Source: Streptomyces venezuelae (GTDB taxonomy: Bacteria; Actinomycetota; Actinomycetes; Streptomycetales; Streptomycetaceae). From it: 64,000 bases of DNA. The translations under genes were made by a program, and so were the position numbers. Position 1 is the first letter of the stretch; each line of letters opens with the position of its first letter. The stretch lies in the NCBI RefSeq assembly GCF_008642335.1, contig NZ_CP029191.1, positions 3,968,001 through 4,032,000 of the forward strand. The letters run 5' to 3'. Below are positions 29,966-38,434 of this stretch, in pieces. The notes beneath the pieces are model-generated. The model was not told the DNA's origin, ran no database searches, and saw only the letters and a list, made by a program, of their open reading frames with translations.

Positions 29966-30187
29966 TCACCAGTCCGTGCGCGACGAGGACGAGCCGGATA
30001 TGAACTTCCGTACGACATAGATGAGTCCGCCGACCAAGGCTACGAATATGAGCGCCTTGAAGAGCAAGCCGACCACGAATCCGACCACGGTCGCTATCAA
30101 GCTGCCGAACACGACGAGTGCGACGACCGGAACGGCCACCCACTTCACCCACCACGGCATTCCCGCAAAGATCTCCTTGGCTGCCAT
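29966..30187 (-). CDS. Small membrane protein, DUF5326 type
   Basis: 73 aa with two hydrophobic stretches making up most of residues 14-60, then a Ser-rich basic tail (SGSSSSRTDW). It resembles a small actinobacterial family known as DUF5326; no function is known. It is monocistronic upstream of ssgR in the same direction. Confidence 0.75.
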   Translation of the reverse strand: MAAKEIFAGMPWWVKWVAVPVVALVVFGSLIATVVGFVVGLLFKALIFVALVGGLIYVVRKFISGSSSSRTDW

Positions 30188-30263
30188 CGTCCTTACCTCT
30201 CTCCGCTCTGATTCCTGAATCTCCGCAGGTTCCCGGCTTCTTGCATTCGATGCTAGAGCGCCG

Positions 30264-30292
30264 AAGGGCTCCGCGGGGGCCTCGGAGCCCTT
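30264..30292. terminator. Hairpin downstream of cupin gene
   Basis: AAGGGCTCCG (30264-30273) pairs perfectly with CGGAGCCCTT (30283-30292). It lies 3' to the minus-strand cupin gene and fits its terminator. Confidence 0.75.
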
Positions 30293-30392
30293 GTCCTCCC
30301 CTGATCCGACCCTTAGGGAACCCCGAGGTCGCAGCCCTGAGGAGGTCGACCTGCGGGGGAGAACGGGGCGCTGTGGCGGGAGGCGGAGGAGG

Positions 30393-30710
30393 TCAGGACT
30401 CCGGGGGAGAGAACACGACGAGCACCCTCAAGTCCTCGCTGATGTGGTGGAACTTGTGGGCTACACCGGCCGGAACGTAGACGACGCTGCCCCGTGCGAC
30501 CTGCGTCGTCTCCATTCCGACGGTGATCGCCGCGCGGCCGCTGACGACCATGTACACCTCGTCCTGTCCGTGCGGCTGCTGCGGGTCGGTGTCCCCGGCG
30601 TTGAGCGCGTACAGCCCGACCGACATGTTTCGCTCCCGCAGGAACTGCAGATACGCGCCGTCGTTCGCGGCACGCTCCGCCTCCAGCTCGTCCAGTCGGA
30701 AAGCCTTCAT
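30393..30710 (-). CDS. Cupin domain protein
   Basis: 105 aa single-domain cupin. Metal ligands are expected in PHGQDEVYMVVSG (His and Glu) and in PAGVAHKFHH (His). The GxDxxxxH spacing fits a small metal-binding cupin, often an isomerase or a ligand sensor; substrate unknown. Start ATG 30710; the frame remains open much further upstream but that stretch overlaps the opposite-strand genes and has no cupin homology. Divergent from the holin-like gene. Confidence 0.83.
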   Translation of the reverse strand: MKAFRLDELEAERAANDGAYLQFLRERNMSVGLYALNAGDTDPQQPHGQDEVYMVVSGRAAITVGMETTQVARGSVVYVPAGVAHKFHHISEDLRVLVVFSPPES

Positions 30711-30830
30711 CGCCTTCGTACACCCCTTGCTGGTGACCGTGTTGCCGCTGCTCGCCGTGGGCTGCTCGCGGTCCTTTGTGGGCCTTCGTGGGCCGACCGT
30801 TCCCGGCCCGTGTCTGCCACGATCAGACAC

Positions 30831-31208
30831 ATGAAGAATTTCGTAGTCAAGACGATCGCCAACGCCGGGGCCCTGGCCGTCGCCGTGTGGCTGCTCGACA
30901 AGATCACCCTGACCGGGGACAGCACGGGCAAGAAGGTCGGCACACTTATCGTCGTCGCCCTGCTCTTCGGGCTCGTGAACTTCCTGGTCAAGCCGGTGGT
31001 GAAGGTCCTCACCTTCCCGCTGTTCATCCTGACCCTCGGCCTGATCACCCTCGTGGTCAACGCCCTGATGCTGCTGCTCACCTCGTGGCTCGCCGACAAG
31101 CTCGACGTCAGCTTCCACGTCGAGGGCTTCTGGACCGCCGTCCTCGGTGGCTTGATCATCTCGATCGTGTCCTGGGCTCTGCACGTCGCCCTGCCCGACG
31201 ACGACTGA
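30831..31208 (+). CDS. Small membrane protein, PF04020 (phage_holin_4_2) type
   Basis: 125 aa with four hydrophobic helices (about residues 8-25, 38-60, 62-85, 100-118). The family is named after phage holins but is widespread in host genomes and has no proven lytic role. CACGAT ends 7 nt before the ATG, so the mRNA is probably leaderless. It precedes the PLP enzyme by 27 bp. Confidence 0.8.
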   Translation: MKNFVVKTIANAGALAVAVWLLDKITLTGDSTGKKVGTLIVVALLFGLVNFLVKPVVKVLTFPLFILTLGLITLVVNALMLLLTSWLADKLDVSFHVEGFWTAVLGGLIISIVSWALHVALPDDD

Positions 31209-31235
31209 TCGAGCAGCCCGGGAGCGTGTCCGAGA

Positions 31236-32621
31236 ATGACGGAGGCGGCGAGCGAAGGCCTGCTCGACGCTGTACGTGCAGCAGTGGGAAAGGCGGGCGG
31301 CATGACGGAAGCGGGACGCAAGGACGGCAGCGGGACCGGACCCGGGGCCGGGACCGGACCCGGGGCCGGGACCGGGACCGGACCTGGTGACGGCACCCGG
31401 GCGGTCACGGATGACGGCACGCGTGCGGCCCTCGGCGACGGCATGCGGGCAGCCCTCGGCGACGGCACGCGGGCGGTCCGGGTCGGGCTGCCCGAGCCGG
31501 TAAAGCACGAGCCGACGCTGCCCGGGCCGGTCTTCGCCGCGCACTTCCACCTGCCGGGCGACCCGACGGGCGGCTACGCGTACGGGCGCGACGAGAACCC
31601 CACCTGGACGCACCTGGAGCGGGCCATCGGCGAGCTCGAGGCGCCGGACGCGGGGACGGAGGCAGGGTCTGAAGCTGGGTCGGAAGCGGGGGCGGACGTC
31701 GAGACCCTTGTCTTCGCCTCCGGCATGGCGGCGATCTCGGCGGTCCTCTTCTCGCAGCTGCGCGCGGGAGACACCGTGGTCCTGCCGGACGACGGTTACC
31801 AGGTCCTTCCGCTGGTCCGCGAGCAGCTCACGGCGTACGGCATCGAGGTGCGCACCGCTCCGACCGGTGACGACGCGCAGCTCGACGTCCTGGACGGCGC
31901 CAAGCTGCTGTGGATCGAGACTCCGTCCAACCCCGGCCTCGACGTGTGCGACGTGCGGCGGCTCGCCGAGGCGGCCCATGCGCGGGGCGTGCTGGTGGCG
32001 GTCGACAACACCCTGGCGACGCCGCTCGGCCAGCGTCCTCTCGAACTCGGCGCGGACTTCGCCGTGGCGAGCGGCACCAAGATGCTCACCGGGCACGGCG
32101 ACATCCTCCTGGGGTACGTCGCCTGCCGTGACGCGGAGCTGATGGCGTCGGTGCGGCGCTGGCGCAAGATCGTCGGTGCGATTCCGGGCCCGATGGAAGC
32201 CTGGCTCGCGCATCGCTCGCTGGCTACGCTGCAGTTGCGGGCCGACCGGCAGAACGCGAACGCCCTCATCCTCGCCGAGGCCCTGCGCGGGCGCACCGAG
32301 GTGACCGGGCTGCGCTACCCCGGACTGCCCGACGACCCCTCGCACAAGGTCGCCGCGCGGCAGATGCGCCGCTTCGGGTGCGTGCTCTCGTTCACGCTGC
32401 CCACGCGCGCACGTGCCGAGCGTTTCCTCGAAGCGCTGCGGCTGGTCGACGACGCGACGAGCTTCGGCGGTGTGCGGTCGACGGCCGAACGCCGCGGACG
32501 CTGGGGTGGCGACGCCGTTCCGGAGGGCTTCATCCGCTTCTCCGCGGGCGCCGAGGACCCCGACGACCTGCTGGCGGATGTGCTGCGTGCGCTGGACGAG
32601 TCGGCCGCGGCGGCCGACTGA
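31236..32621 (+). CDS. Cys/Met metabolism PLP-dependent enzyme (cystathionine gamma-lyase/synthase type)
   Basis: 461 aa trans-sulfuration enzyme (PF01053). The PLP lysine lies in SGTKMLTGHGD, with ETPSNPGLD and the C-terminal RFSAGAEDPDDLLAD. The first 80 residues are abnormal: GTGPGA repeats, then four 8-residue units (31389-31484) before the real homology at VGLPEPVKHEP. The true start could be 31302 or within the repeats. Which reaction (lyase or synthase) cannot be decided. Confidence 0.83.
   Translation: MTEAASEGLLDAVRAAVGKAGGMTEAGRKDGSGTGPGAGTGPGAGTGTGPGDGTRAVTDDGTRAALGDGMRAALGDGTRAVRVGLPEPVKHEPTLPGPVFAAHFHLPGDPTGGYAYGRDENPTWTHLERAIGELEAPDAGTEAGSEAGSEAGADVETLVFASGMAAISAVLFSQLRAGDTVVLPDDGYQVLPLVREQLTAYGIEVRTAPTGDDAQLDVLDGAKLLWIETPSNPGLDVCDVRRLAEAAHARGVLVAVDNTLATPLGQRPLELGADFAVASGTKMLTGHGDILLGYVACRDAELMASVRRWRKIVGAIPGPMEAWLAHRSLATLQLRADRQNANALILAEALRGRTEVTGLRYPGLPDDPSHKVAARQMRRFGCVLSFTLPTRARAERFLEALRLVDDATSFGGVRSTAERRGRWGGDAVPEGFIRFSAGAEDPDDLLADVLRALDESAAAAD
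31333..31368. repeat. 18-bp tandem repeat (GTGPGA codons)
   Basis: Two identical 18-bp units (31333-31350, 31351-31368) followed by a degenerate partial copy, in the N-terminus of the PLP enzyme. Confidence 0.85.
31389..31484. repeat. 24-bp tandem repeat, four copies
   Basis: Units start at 31389, 31413, 31437 and 31461, each beginning GACGGCA. They encode DGTRAVTD, DGTRAALG, DGMRAALG and DGTRAVRV, in frame, at the point where homologues normally begin with a single DGTRAVR. Confidence 0.9.
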
Positions 32622-32669
32622 GCGGATGCGGCAGTCGCGTGCGAGGCACTCGCCGCGGCTACGTACAAC

Positions 32670-32708
32670 GAACGGTCCGAGCCTCCCCCCTCGTGGCTCG
32701 GACCGTTC
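32670..32708. terminator. Terminator after PLP enzyme gene
   Basis: 14-bp perfect arms, GAACGGTCCGAGCC (32670-32683) with GGCTCGGACCGTTC (32695-32708), 11-nt loop, 49 bp after the stop codon at 32621. Confidence 0.85.
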
Positions 32709-32844
32709 CGGTTCTGCGCCCGGAGAACCGCGCCAACAAGGCTAGTTGACTCTGTGTCAGTGTCCAATCACAGTAGCGACAGAAAGCTATCGGCATATTT
32801 ATGGTTGGGCGCACCCTGAGGGCACGAAGGGGAGGCACGTCGCC

Positions 32845-33750
32845 ATGGATCTGGCCCTGCTGCGCACCTTCGTGACCGTGCACCGGGCCGGGTCCTTCAC
32901 GCGTGCCGCAGCGCTGCTCGGGCTCTCCCAGCCCGCCGTCACGTCCCAGATACGCACTCTGGAGCGGCAGTTGGGCCGGCCGCTCTTCCTGCGTCAGGCC
33001 CGCGGGGTGACCCCCACGACCATCGGCGACGAGCTCGCGCACAAGGCCGCCCCGCATCTGGACGCCCTCGTGGAGATCGCCGAGACAGGTCTCGACGAGG
33101 ACTCTTCGGTACGCACCCTGCACCTCGTGGGGCCCCCGGAGTTCACCGCCGAGCGCGCGCTGCCCGCACTCGCCGCTCTGGACGGCCAGGACGGACAGAG
33201 CCACGCCCTGCGTGCCTCGTTCGGCAACGCGGAGGAGGCCCTGGAAGGGCTGTCGGCCGGCCATCACGACCTGGCCATCGCCACGGCCCGGCCACGCGGT
33301 CCGCTGCTCACCGCGACACCGCTCTGCGACGAGGAGCACGTCCTGGTCGCGGAGCAGCGCTGGATGCCGCGTATCGGAGGCGGCAGGCTGCGTCGCCGGA
33401 CGGCGGCGGCGTTCCGGGACATTCCGGTGGTCGAGGTCCACGAGTCGCTGCCGTTCGTGTCCCGCTACTGGACGGCCGTCTTCGACGCCAGGCCCACGGC
33501 ATCGGGCGCCGTCATCGTGCCGGACCTGCGGGCTGTCCTCGCCTGTGTGACCGCAGGGGCGGGGCTCGCCGTGCTGCCCCGGTATCTCTGCGCGCCGGCT
33601 CTGGAACGTGGCGACATCGTGGCCCTGCTCGACCCCGCCGTACCTCCGCTGCGTACGTACTTCTTGGCGGTGCGCACCGGAACACTCGTCATGCCGCACA
33701 TTGCGCGGGCGCACGAGTGGTTGGTGCGTGCCGCAACCGACTGGGCTTGA
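32845..33750 (+). CDS. LysR family transcriptional regulator
   Basis: 301 aa from ATG 32845, with GGAGG at 32831-32835. N-terminal HTH MDLALLRTFVTVHRAGSFTRAAALLGLSQPAVTSQIRTLE is classic LysR; the effector domain follows. No divergent partner gene: the PLP enzyme lies on the same strand upstream. Target and coinducer unknown. Confidence 0.88.
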   Translation: MDLALLRTFVTVHRAGSFTRAAALLGLSQPAVTSQIRTLERQLGRPLFLRQARGVTPTTIGDELAHKAAPHLDALVEIAETGLDEDSSVRTLHLVGPPEFTAERALPALAALDGQDGQSHALRASFGNAEEALEGLSAGHHDLAIATARPRGPLLTATPLCDEEHVLVAEQRWMPRIGGGRLRRRTAAAFRDIPVVEVHESLPFVSRYWTAVFDARPTASGAVIVPDLRAVLACVTAGAGLAVLPRYLCAPALERGDIVALLDPAVPPLRTYFLAVRTGTLVMPHIARAHEWLVRAATDWA

Positions 33751-33772
33751 TGGGGGCGCGGCTGGTTCACGA

Positions 33773-33788
33773 TGTTTCACGTGGAACA
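33773..33788. other. parS: parS site (degenerate)
   Basis: TGTTTCACGTGGAACA, one mismatch at position 12 (G for A). It lies in the short gap between the LysR stop and the NUDIX start. Confidence 0.75.
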
Positions 33789-33808
33789 GTCCGGGCCACA
33801 TTTCCCCC

Positions 33809-34291
33809 ATGACCGTCCGACCCGTGGTCAAGCGCACCGCACGTGCCGTCCTGCTGGACGGAGACGACCTGATCCTGATCAAGCGCACCAAGCCGGGCGT
33901 CGATCCGTACTGGATCACTCCGGGAGGCGGCGTGGAGGCGGAGGACGATTCCGTCGTCGACGCACTCCACCGTGAGGTCCATGAGGAGCTGGGCGCCAAG
34001 ATCACCGATGTCGTGCCGTGCTTCGTCGACACCGTCGAGCACATCGGGGAGGACGGCGGCGCGACCGGCGTAAAGGTGCAGCACTTTTTCGTCTGCCGCC
34101 TGGAGTCCATGGACCTCGGTCAGCGGCACGGCCCGGAGGTCGAGGAGCCGTGCGGCGAGTATGAGGTCGTGCACGTGCCGTTCACCAGAGTCGGTATTGC
34201 CTCGGTCCATCTCGTACCGCTGTCCCTGCGGCACTACTTGGACGGCAACATCGAGGGCGTACGTGCGATGCACGCCCCCGATCTAGGCTGA
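33809..34291 (+). CDS. NUDIX hydrolase
   Basis: 160 aa. The Nudix box is readable as GVEAEDDSVVDALHREVHEELGA, but the Glu after GX5 is replaced by Asp. REVHEE retains the metal-binding residues. Likely hydrolysis of a nucleoside diphosphate-linked substrate. Convergent with the globin gene, with only 6 bp between stops. The start is ATG 33809. Confidence 0.87.
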   Translation: MTVRPVVKRTARAVLLDGDDLILIKRTKPGVDPYWITPGGGVEAEDDSVVDALHREVHEELGAKITDVVPCFVDTVEHIGEDGGATGVKVQHFFVCRLESMDLGQRHGPEVEEPCGEYEVVHVPFTRVGIASVHLVPLSLRHYLDGNIEGVRAMHAPDLG

Positions 34292-34297
34292 GGTTTC

Positions 34298-35725
34298 CTA
34301 GTCCGACGCCACCAGTTCCTCCACCGCGTCGTGGCGGATCCTGCCCTCCGGAATGCCGATGTCCCGCAGCGCGTCGACACCGTTGCGGATCATGCCGGGC
34401 GGTCCAGAGAGGTACGCGTCGTACTCGTTCCACGGACCGTATTCGCGGACGGCGTCCGGCAGCTGTGCCCGTTGGTCGACGACCGGCCGGACGGCGAGCC
34501 AGGGGTGGGACCGCTGCAGGCGCAGCATCGTGTCGATGTCGTACAGGTCATGGTCGGTGCGTGCTCCGTAGAAGACCTCTACGGGGCGCCGCCTGCCGTG
34601 CTCGGCGACGTCCTCGACAAGAGCCTTGATGGGCGCGATGCCCGTACCGCCGCCCAGACAGAGCAGTCCGCTGTCGGTGGTGTGGTCGACGGTCATCGAA
34701 CCGGTCGGCGGGCCGAGGCGCAGGATGTCGCCTGGGCGGGCGTGGTGCACCAGGGCGTTGGAGACCCAGCCGGCCGGCACGGCCTTGACGTGGAAGGAGA
34801 GCAGCCCGTCCGGGCGTGGGGCCGACGCGAAGGAGTAGTGCCGCCAGACCCGGGGCCACCAAGGGGTCTCCAGGCTCGTGTACTGCCCCGCGAGGAACGG
34901 GTACGGCTGGTCGGGCCGGACCGTGACGACAGCGATGTCAGGGGTCCTGAGATCGTGCGAGACGACTTCGGCGAACCACCAGGCGGGGGCGCGCATCTCG
35001 TCCTCGGCCGCCGCGTCGATCATGATCTGGGAGATCGTCGTGTACGTCCGGACCCAGGCGGCCTCGGTCTCCTCGTCCCAGGTCGCGCTCGCGTACCGGC
35101 TCAGCGAGCCGATCAGGCACTCGCCGACGGCCGGATAGTGCTCGGCCTGGGTGCCGTACTTCCGGTGTCCGCGCCCGAGATTCCTCAGATACGCGACGAG
35201 CACGTCGGTGTGGTCGATGTGCTCGGCCGCGGTCAGCAGCGCCTTGAGGATGCGGTCCCGTTGGGTGTCCATCGCCGCGGGGAACAGGGCTCGGAGGTCC
35301 GGGTGGCGGGTGAAGAGCAGCGCGTAGAAGTACGAGGTGACCTTGTCGGCGACGGGCTCTATCTCGGCCATCGTGCGCTGCACCAGGAGGGCGTCCGCTG
35401 AGGCCTTCTGCGCCGGTTTCGCCTGTCGGACGGATATCAGGGGCGCGGTGGACTGTGCCTGTGGGGGCGACGCCTGATGCTGGGGCGCTCGCGCGGCTTC
35501 CGTGGCTCGCGGGGCTTCCCTGGCTCCGAGGGCTTCCTTTGCTTGCGGAGCTTCGCGGGTTTCGGGGGCCTCCGGAGCTTCTCCGTCTTCCGGAGCTTCC
35601 TGGGTGGTCGGGGCGGTGGTTATTCGCCCGTCCTCCGGCCCCTTCGACGGCTTGCGCGGGGTGAACCAGCCGCCGCCGTCGCCGGGCGTGCCGTCATCGG
35701 CCGACGTGGTGGTCGGAGCGTCCAT
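34298..35725 (-). CDS. Globin fused to FAD/NAD(P) reductase (flavohaemoglobin-like)
   Basis: 475 aa from ATG 35725, with GAGG 6 nt upstream; ATG 35746 is an alternative. Order: a Pro/Glu/Ala-rich region to about residue 105, a single-domain globin (about 110-245) with proximal heme His187 in GRGHRKYG, then an FAD domain with RHYSF (Arg295) and an NAD domain with GGGTGIAPIKA and LSGPPGM. It likely acts as an NO dioxygenase or similar reductase. The linker has tandem EAP-type repeats (about 35488-35607). Confidence 0.87.
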   Translation of the reverse strand: MDAPTTTSADDGTPGDGGGWFTPRKPSKGPEDGRITTAPTTQEAPEDGEAPEAPETREAPQAKEALGAREAPRATEAARAPQHQASPPQAQSTAPLISVRQAKPAQKASADALLVQRTMAEIEPVADKVTSYFYALLFTRHPDLRALFPAAMDTQRDRILKALLTAAEHIDHTDVLVAYLRNLGRGHRKYGTQAEHYPAVGECLIGSLSRYASATWDEETEAAWVRTYTTISQIMIDAAAEDEMRAPAWWFAEVVSHDLRTPDIAVVTVRPDQPYPFLAGQYTSLETPWWPRVWRHYSFASAPRPDGLLSFHVKAVPAGWVSNALVHHARPGDILRLGPPTGSMTVDHTTDSGLLCLGGGTGIAPIKALVEDVAEHGRRRPVEVFYGARTDHDLYDIDTMLRLQRSHPWLAVRPVVDQRAQLPDAVREYGPWNEYDAYLSGPPGMIRNGVDALRDIGIPEGRIRHDAVEELVASD

Positions 35726-36154
35726 GTTGTGCCTCGCCTCGAACATCTCTCGGTCGGTCTGGGCACTCCCTGCCGGAAGCTGCCTGCTGTCCCCGTTCTG
35801 CGTCTGCCCCTTCTGGCCGCGCTCTTCCCGCTCTTCTGTCCCGGTGGCCGATATGGCCACATTGAACCCCGGCCCCCCGGGCCCTACGGACAAGTAGGTC
35901 GAGAATGTGACATTGACCGCAGTCCCCTCATCGCAGCATCCCATTCCCCGCCGCCGCGTCGGCCGCATAACAGGAAGTACCGGTTCTGGATCTCTATGCC
36001 CCGTTAGGCTTCATTCACCTGCGCGCCGCGCTCCGGAGTGTGGGGAGACGCACCCGGCGCGGACCTTGATCGACCATACCGGCAGCCGCCGAACGCACAA
36101 GCCCCTCTCCCTTCGTCCCCCGAATTCGAGGGCGCCGCCTGCCAATTGCCTCAA
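35726..36154. other. Intergenic region, 429 bp, no gene seen
   Basis: Between the globin gene start and the HAD gene stop, both minus strand. Short open frames exist in all frames but none has a Streptomyces-like start, Shine-Dalgarno and domain. TGACATTGACC sits near 35908-35918 (plus), without a matching -10. No terminator or repeat was recognised. Confidence 0.4.
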
Positions 36155-36787
36155 TTACCGGTCTTGCCGGACCAATTCGTACGCCTTGCGGAGATCACGC
36201 CCGACATAGGAGTGGGTGGCCAGGCTCACCAGCCGTTGATCCGCATTGACCGCCACGGAAACCGGCACCGCTCCGAACAACTCCAGGTCGGAAAGCGAGT
36301 CGCCGTACGCGACACAGTCGCTCCGGCTCACCCCGAACTCTTCACAGAGACGGTCCGCGATCTTCACCTTGGCCGCGGCGTTGAGAATGCCCGTGGGATT
36401 CACGGGTTCGGTGAACGGCACGGCCGGGAAGAGCGACCCGTGCGCGGCATGCGCACCCCATCCGGCGAGCCTCTCCACGAAGAAGGACGGGGAGAGGGAG
36501 ATGACCGCGCAGTAGTCACCGCCATCGCGGATCTCGGCCCAGGTCTCCTGGATGCCGTCGAGCCAGGGAGCGCCCTCGAAGGCCGCCGTCACATGGGCCT
36601 CCGTGAGCTCCGCCCACAGGGCGTGCACCCGTTCCGCATAATCGGGTGAGCCCAAGTGCCCTGCCACGAACTCGCGCTCCAGTTCGGCGATCTCGGCGTC
36701 CAGGCCGAGCTGACGCGATATCTCCACCGGAGCTGCCGTGCCGTGCAGCAGCGTCCCGTCCAGGTCGAAGAGGTGTAGGCGTGCCAT
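36155..36787 (-). CDS. HAD family hydrolase (HAD-IB, SerB-like)
   Basis: 210 aa from ATG 36787. Motif I LHLFDLDGTLL gives the nucleophile Asp; motif IV YGDSLSDLELFG supplies the metal-binding Asp pair; a helical cap follows motif I. This is the HAD-IB group that includes phosphoserine phosphatase. Phosphatase substrate unknown. An upstream ATG at 36886 would include the parS-derived peptide CSFHVKH and is rejected. Confidence 0.85.
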   Translation of the reverse strand: MARLHLFDLDGTLLHGTAAPVEISRQLGLDAEIAELEREFVAGHLGSPDYAERVHALWAELTEAHVTAAFEGAPWLDGIQETWAEIRDGGDYCAVISLSPSFFVERLAGWGAHAAHGSLFPAVPFTEPVNPTGILNAAAKVKIADRLCEEFGVSRSDCVAYGDSLSDLELFGAVPVSVAVNADQRLVSLATHSYVGRDLRKAYELVRQDR

Positions 36788-36827
36788 GTAGGCCGAGGCT
36801 AGTGCCCTCGCTCGACCCTCGTCGTGG

Positions 36828-36843
36828 TGTTTCACGTGAAACG
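36828..36843. other. parS: parS site
   Basis: TGTTTCACGTGAAACG, one mismatch at the last base, in the divergent gap between the HAD and GNAT genes. Confidence 0.88.
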
Positions 36844-36928
36844 AGCAGCTGAACCGTGGCCGAAAGCTACGTGGTTCTGCCCACAAACGGCTGGACGCCG
36901 AGGATGTACGTCAGACAGCCTGGCCCGC

Positions 36929-37807
36929 GTGTCGACACCTTCCCTCTCCGCACCGCCCATCCGCCGACTGACCCCCCGCGATCTGCAGCTCTGCGCCGAT
37001 CTGTCCGAGGACCGGGGCTGGCCGCGTGAAGAACACAAGTGGGGCCTGCTGCTGTCGGCCGGAACGGGCTACGGCATCGATGCCCCTGACGGCAACGGCC
37101 TCATGGGCACCTACGTAGTGACCCAATACGGCCCTCCCGGGCGCCCCGCTCTCGCGGCGATCGGCATGGTCCTCGTAGCCGAGCGGTATGCCCGACAGGG
37201 TGTCGGCCGCAGACTGATGCGGAACGCCGTCGAGGAGGCGGGCTCCACCCCGCTCACCCTCCACGCGACGCCGAACGGCCGTCCCCTCTACGAACAGCTC
37301 GGCTTCGAGGTGATCGGCCGGGCCGAGATGGTCATGGGGCACTTCACTCCGGCAGGAGACCCGGCGGACCTGCCGGATGTCGTCACCCGGCCGGCCACCG
37401 CGGAAGACCTGACGTCCATCCTGCGGCTCGACACCGAGGTCTTCGGCCACGACCGCATGCACGTGATCACCCGGCTCCCCGCCTTCACGGATCAGCTGCG
37501 GGTCGCGGAAGCCGGCGGCGAGATCATCGGATACGCGGGTGCCTGGCCCAACATGGCGACCCATGTCGTGGGCCCGCTCGTCGCACGGGACACCGAGACC
37601 GCGAAGGCCCTCATCGCCTCCCTCGGTGCCGGCACCGACCGGCCGCTCCGCACCGACATCGACGTACGGCATGCGGAGCTGCTGGCCTGGGTGAAGGGGC
37701 ACGGCCTCGAATCCGTCGCCTTCAACGCCGTGATGGCGTACGGCGTGCCGGAGCTGCCCGGCGACTGGACCCGCCGTTTCGCGCCGCTGACCGTCGCGGC
37801 AGGTTGA
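36929..37807 (+). CDS. GNAT acetyltransferase, two tandem domains
   Basis: 292 aa from GTG 36929 with no clear Shine-Dalgarno; an ATG at 36824 overlaps the parS site and is unlikely. Residues about 10-125 form one GNAT domain with the acetyl-CoA loop (AERYARQGVGRRLM) and residues about 140-290 a second, less conserved one. Acetyl acceptor unknown. The adjacent hairpin 37849-37885 terminates it. Confidence 0.8.
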   Translation: MSTPSLSAPPIRRLTPRDLQLCADLSEDRGWPREEHKWGLLLSAGTGYGIDAPDGNGLMGTYVVTQYGPPGRPALAAIGMVLVAERYARQGVGRRLMRNAVEEAGSTPLTLHATPNGRPLYEQLGFEVIGRAEMVMGHFTPAGDPADLPDVVTRPATAEDLTSILRLDTEVFGHDRMHVITRLPAFTDQLRVAEAGGEIIGYAGAWPNMATHVVGPLVARDTETAKALIASLGAGTDRPLRTDIDVRHAELLAWVKGHGLESVAFNAVMAYGVPELPGDWTRRFAPLTVAAG

Positions 37808-37848
37808 GCCGAGCGCAGATCGCAGTCTTCGCACCACGGCCCCACGCA

Positions 37849-37885
37849 GAAGGCCCGCCCCCGGGTTCACCGGGAGCGGGCCTTC
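37849..37885. terminator. Bidirectional terminator
   Basis: GAAGGCCCGC (37849-37858) pairs with GCGGGCCTTC (37876-37885). It lies between the convergent GNAT and GlcG/HbpS genes and can serve both. Confidence 0.8.
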
Positions 37886-37931
37886 TTGTGCATCCGTTGG
37901 CGTACGCCCGTACGCGTACGCCTCGGACCTG

Positions 37932-38360
37932 CTACACGAGGGCCTCGACGGCCGCCGTCGCGAAGCCGTGGTCCTGCTCGGGCGCGCCGCCGCCGACACC
38001 GACCGCGCCGATCAGCCGACCGTCACGGTGGACCGGCACACCACCCGCGATGAAGAGCAGGGGGCGGTCGAGGGCGGTGGGCAGGGTGTGGAAGAGGCCG
38101 CCGGGCTGGACCGCGTCGACCAGGTCGGCGGTCGGAGCGTTCAGCTGGAGGGCGGTGTACGCCTTGCGGGTGCTGGTCTCACCGGAGATCAGGACGGCCC
38201 TGTCGTCGCGTCGGAAGGCGAGGAGGTGGCCGCCCGCGTCGAGGATGGTGACGCTGACCGTGACACCGGCCTCCTCGGCGGCGCGGCGGGCCGCGGTGAC
38301 GAGGGCCTCGGCGTCCCCGATGGTCAGCGGGGCGACAGCGGTGGGGGTGGTGGTGCTCAT
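37932..38360 (-). CDS. GlcG/HbpS family heme-binding protein
   Basis: 142 aa. The family includes the Streptomyces heme-sensing protein HbpS, but no signal peptide is visible here, so it should be cytoplasmic. Gly-rich motif AVGVGGGAPEQDHGFA near the C-terminus is typical. It follows the MFS gene by 74 bp on the same strand, so it is likely the second gene of a MarR-controlled operon. Confidence 0.82.
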   Translation of the reverse strand: MSTTTPTAVAPLTIGDAEALVTAARRAAEEAGVTVSVTILDAGGHLLAFRRDDRAVLISGETSTRKAYTALQLNAPTADLVDAVQPGGLFHTLPTALDRPLLFIAGGVPVHRDGRLIGAVGVGGGAPEQDHGFATAAVEALV

Positions 38361-38434
38361 GAGGGGGTTCTCCTTGCGAGGTAGTGCTTGGGGGTACCGA
38401 GGGGGGTTGTGGGGGCGGTTTCAGAGGTGTGGGG

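Noticed and set aside
30831..31208. Prophage holin
   Set aside because: The family name only; no phage gene or att site is near, and such proteins are common in host chromosomes.
35726..36154. Small genes in the globin-HAD gap
   Set aside because: Short frames lack ribosome sites and show no plausible protein.
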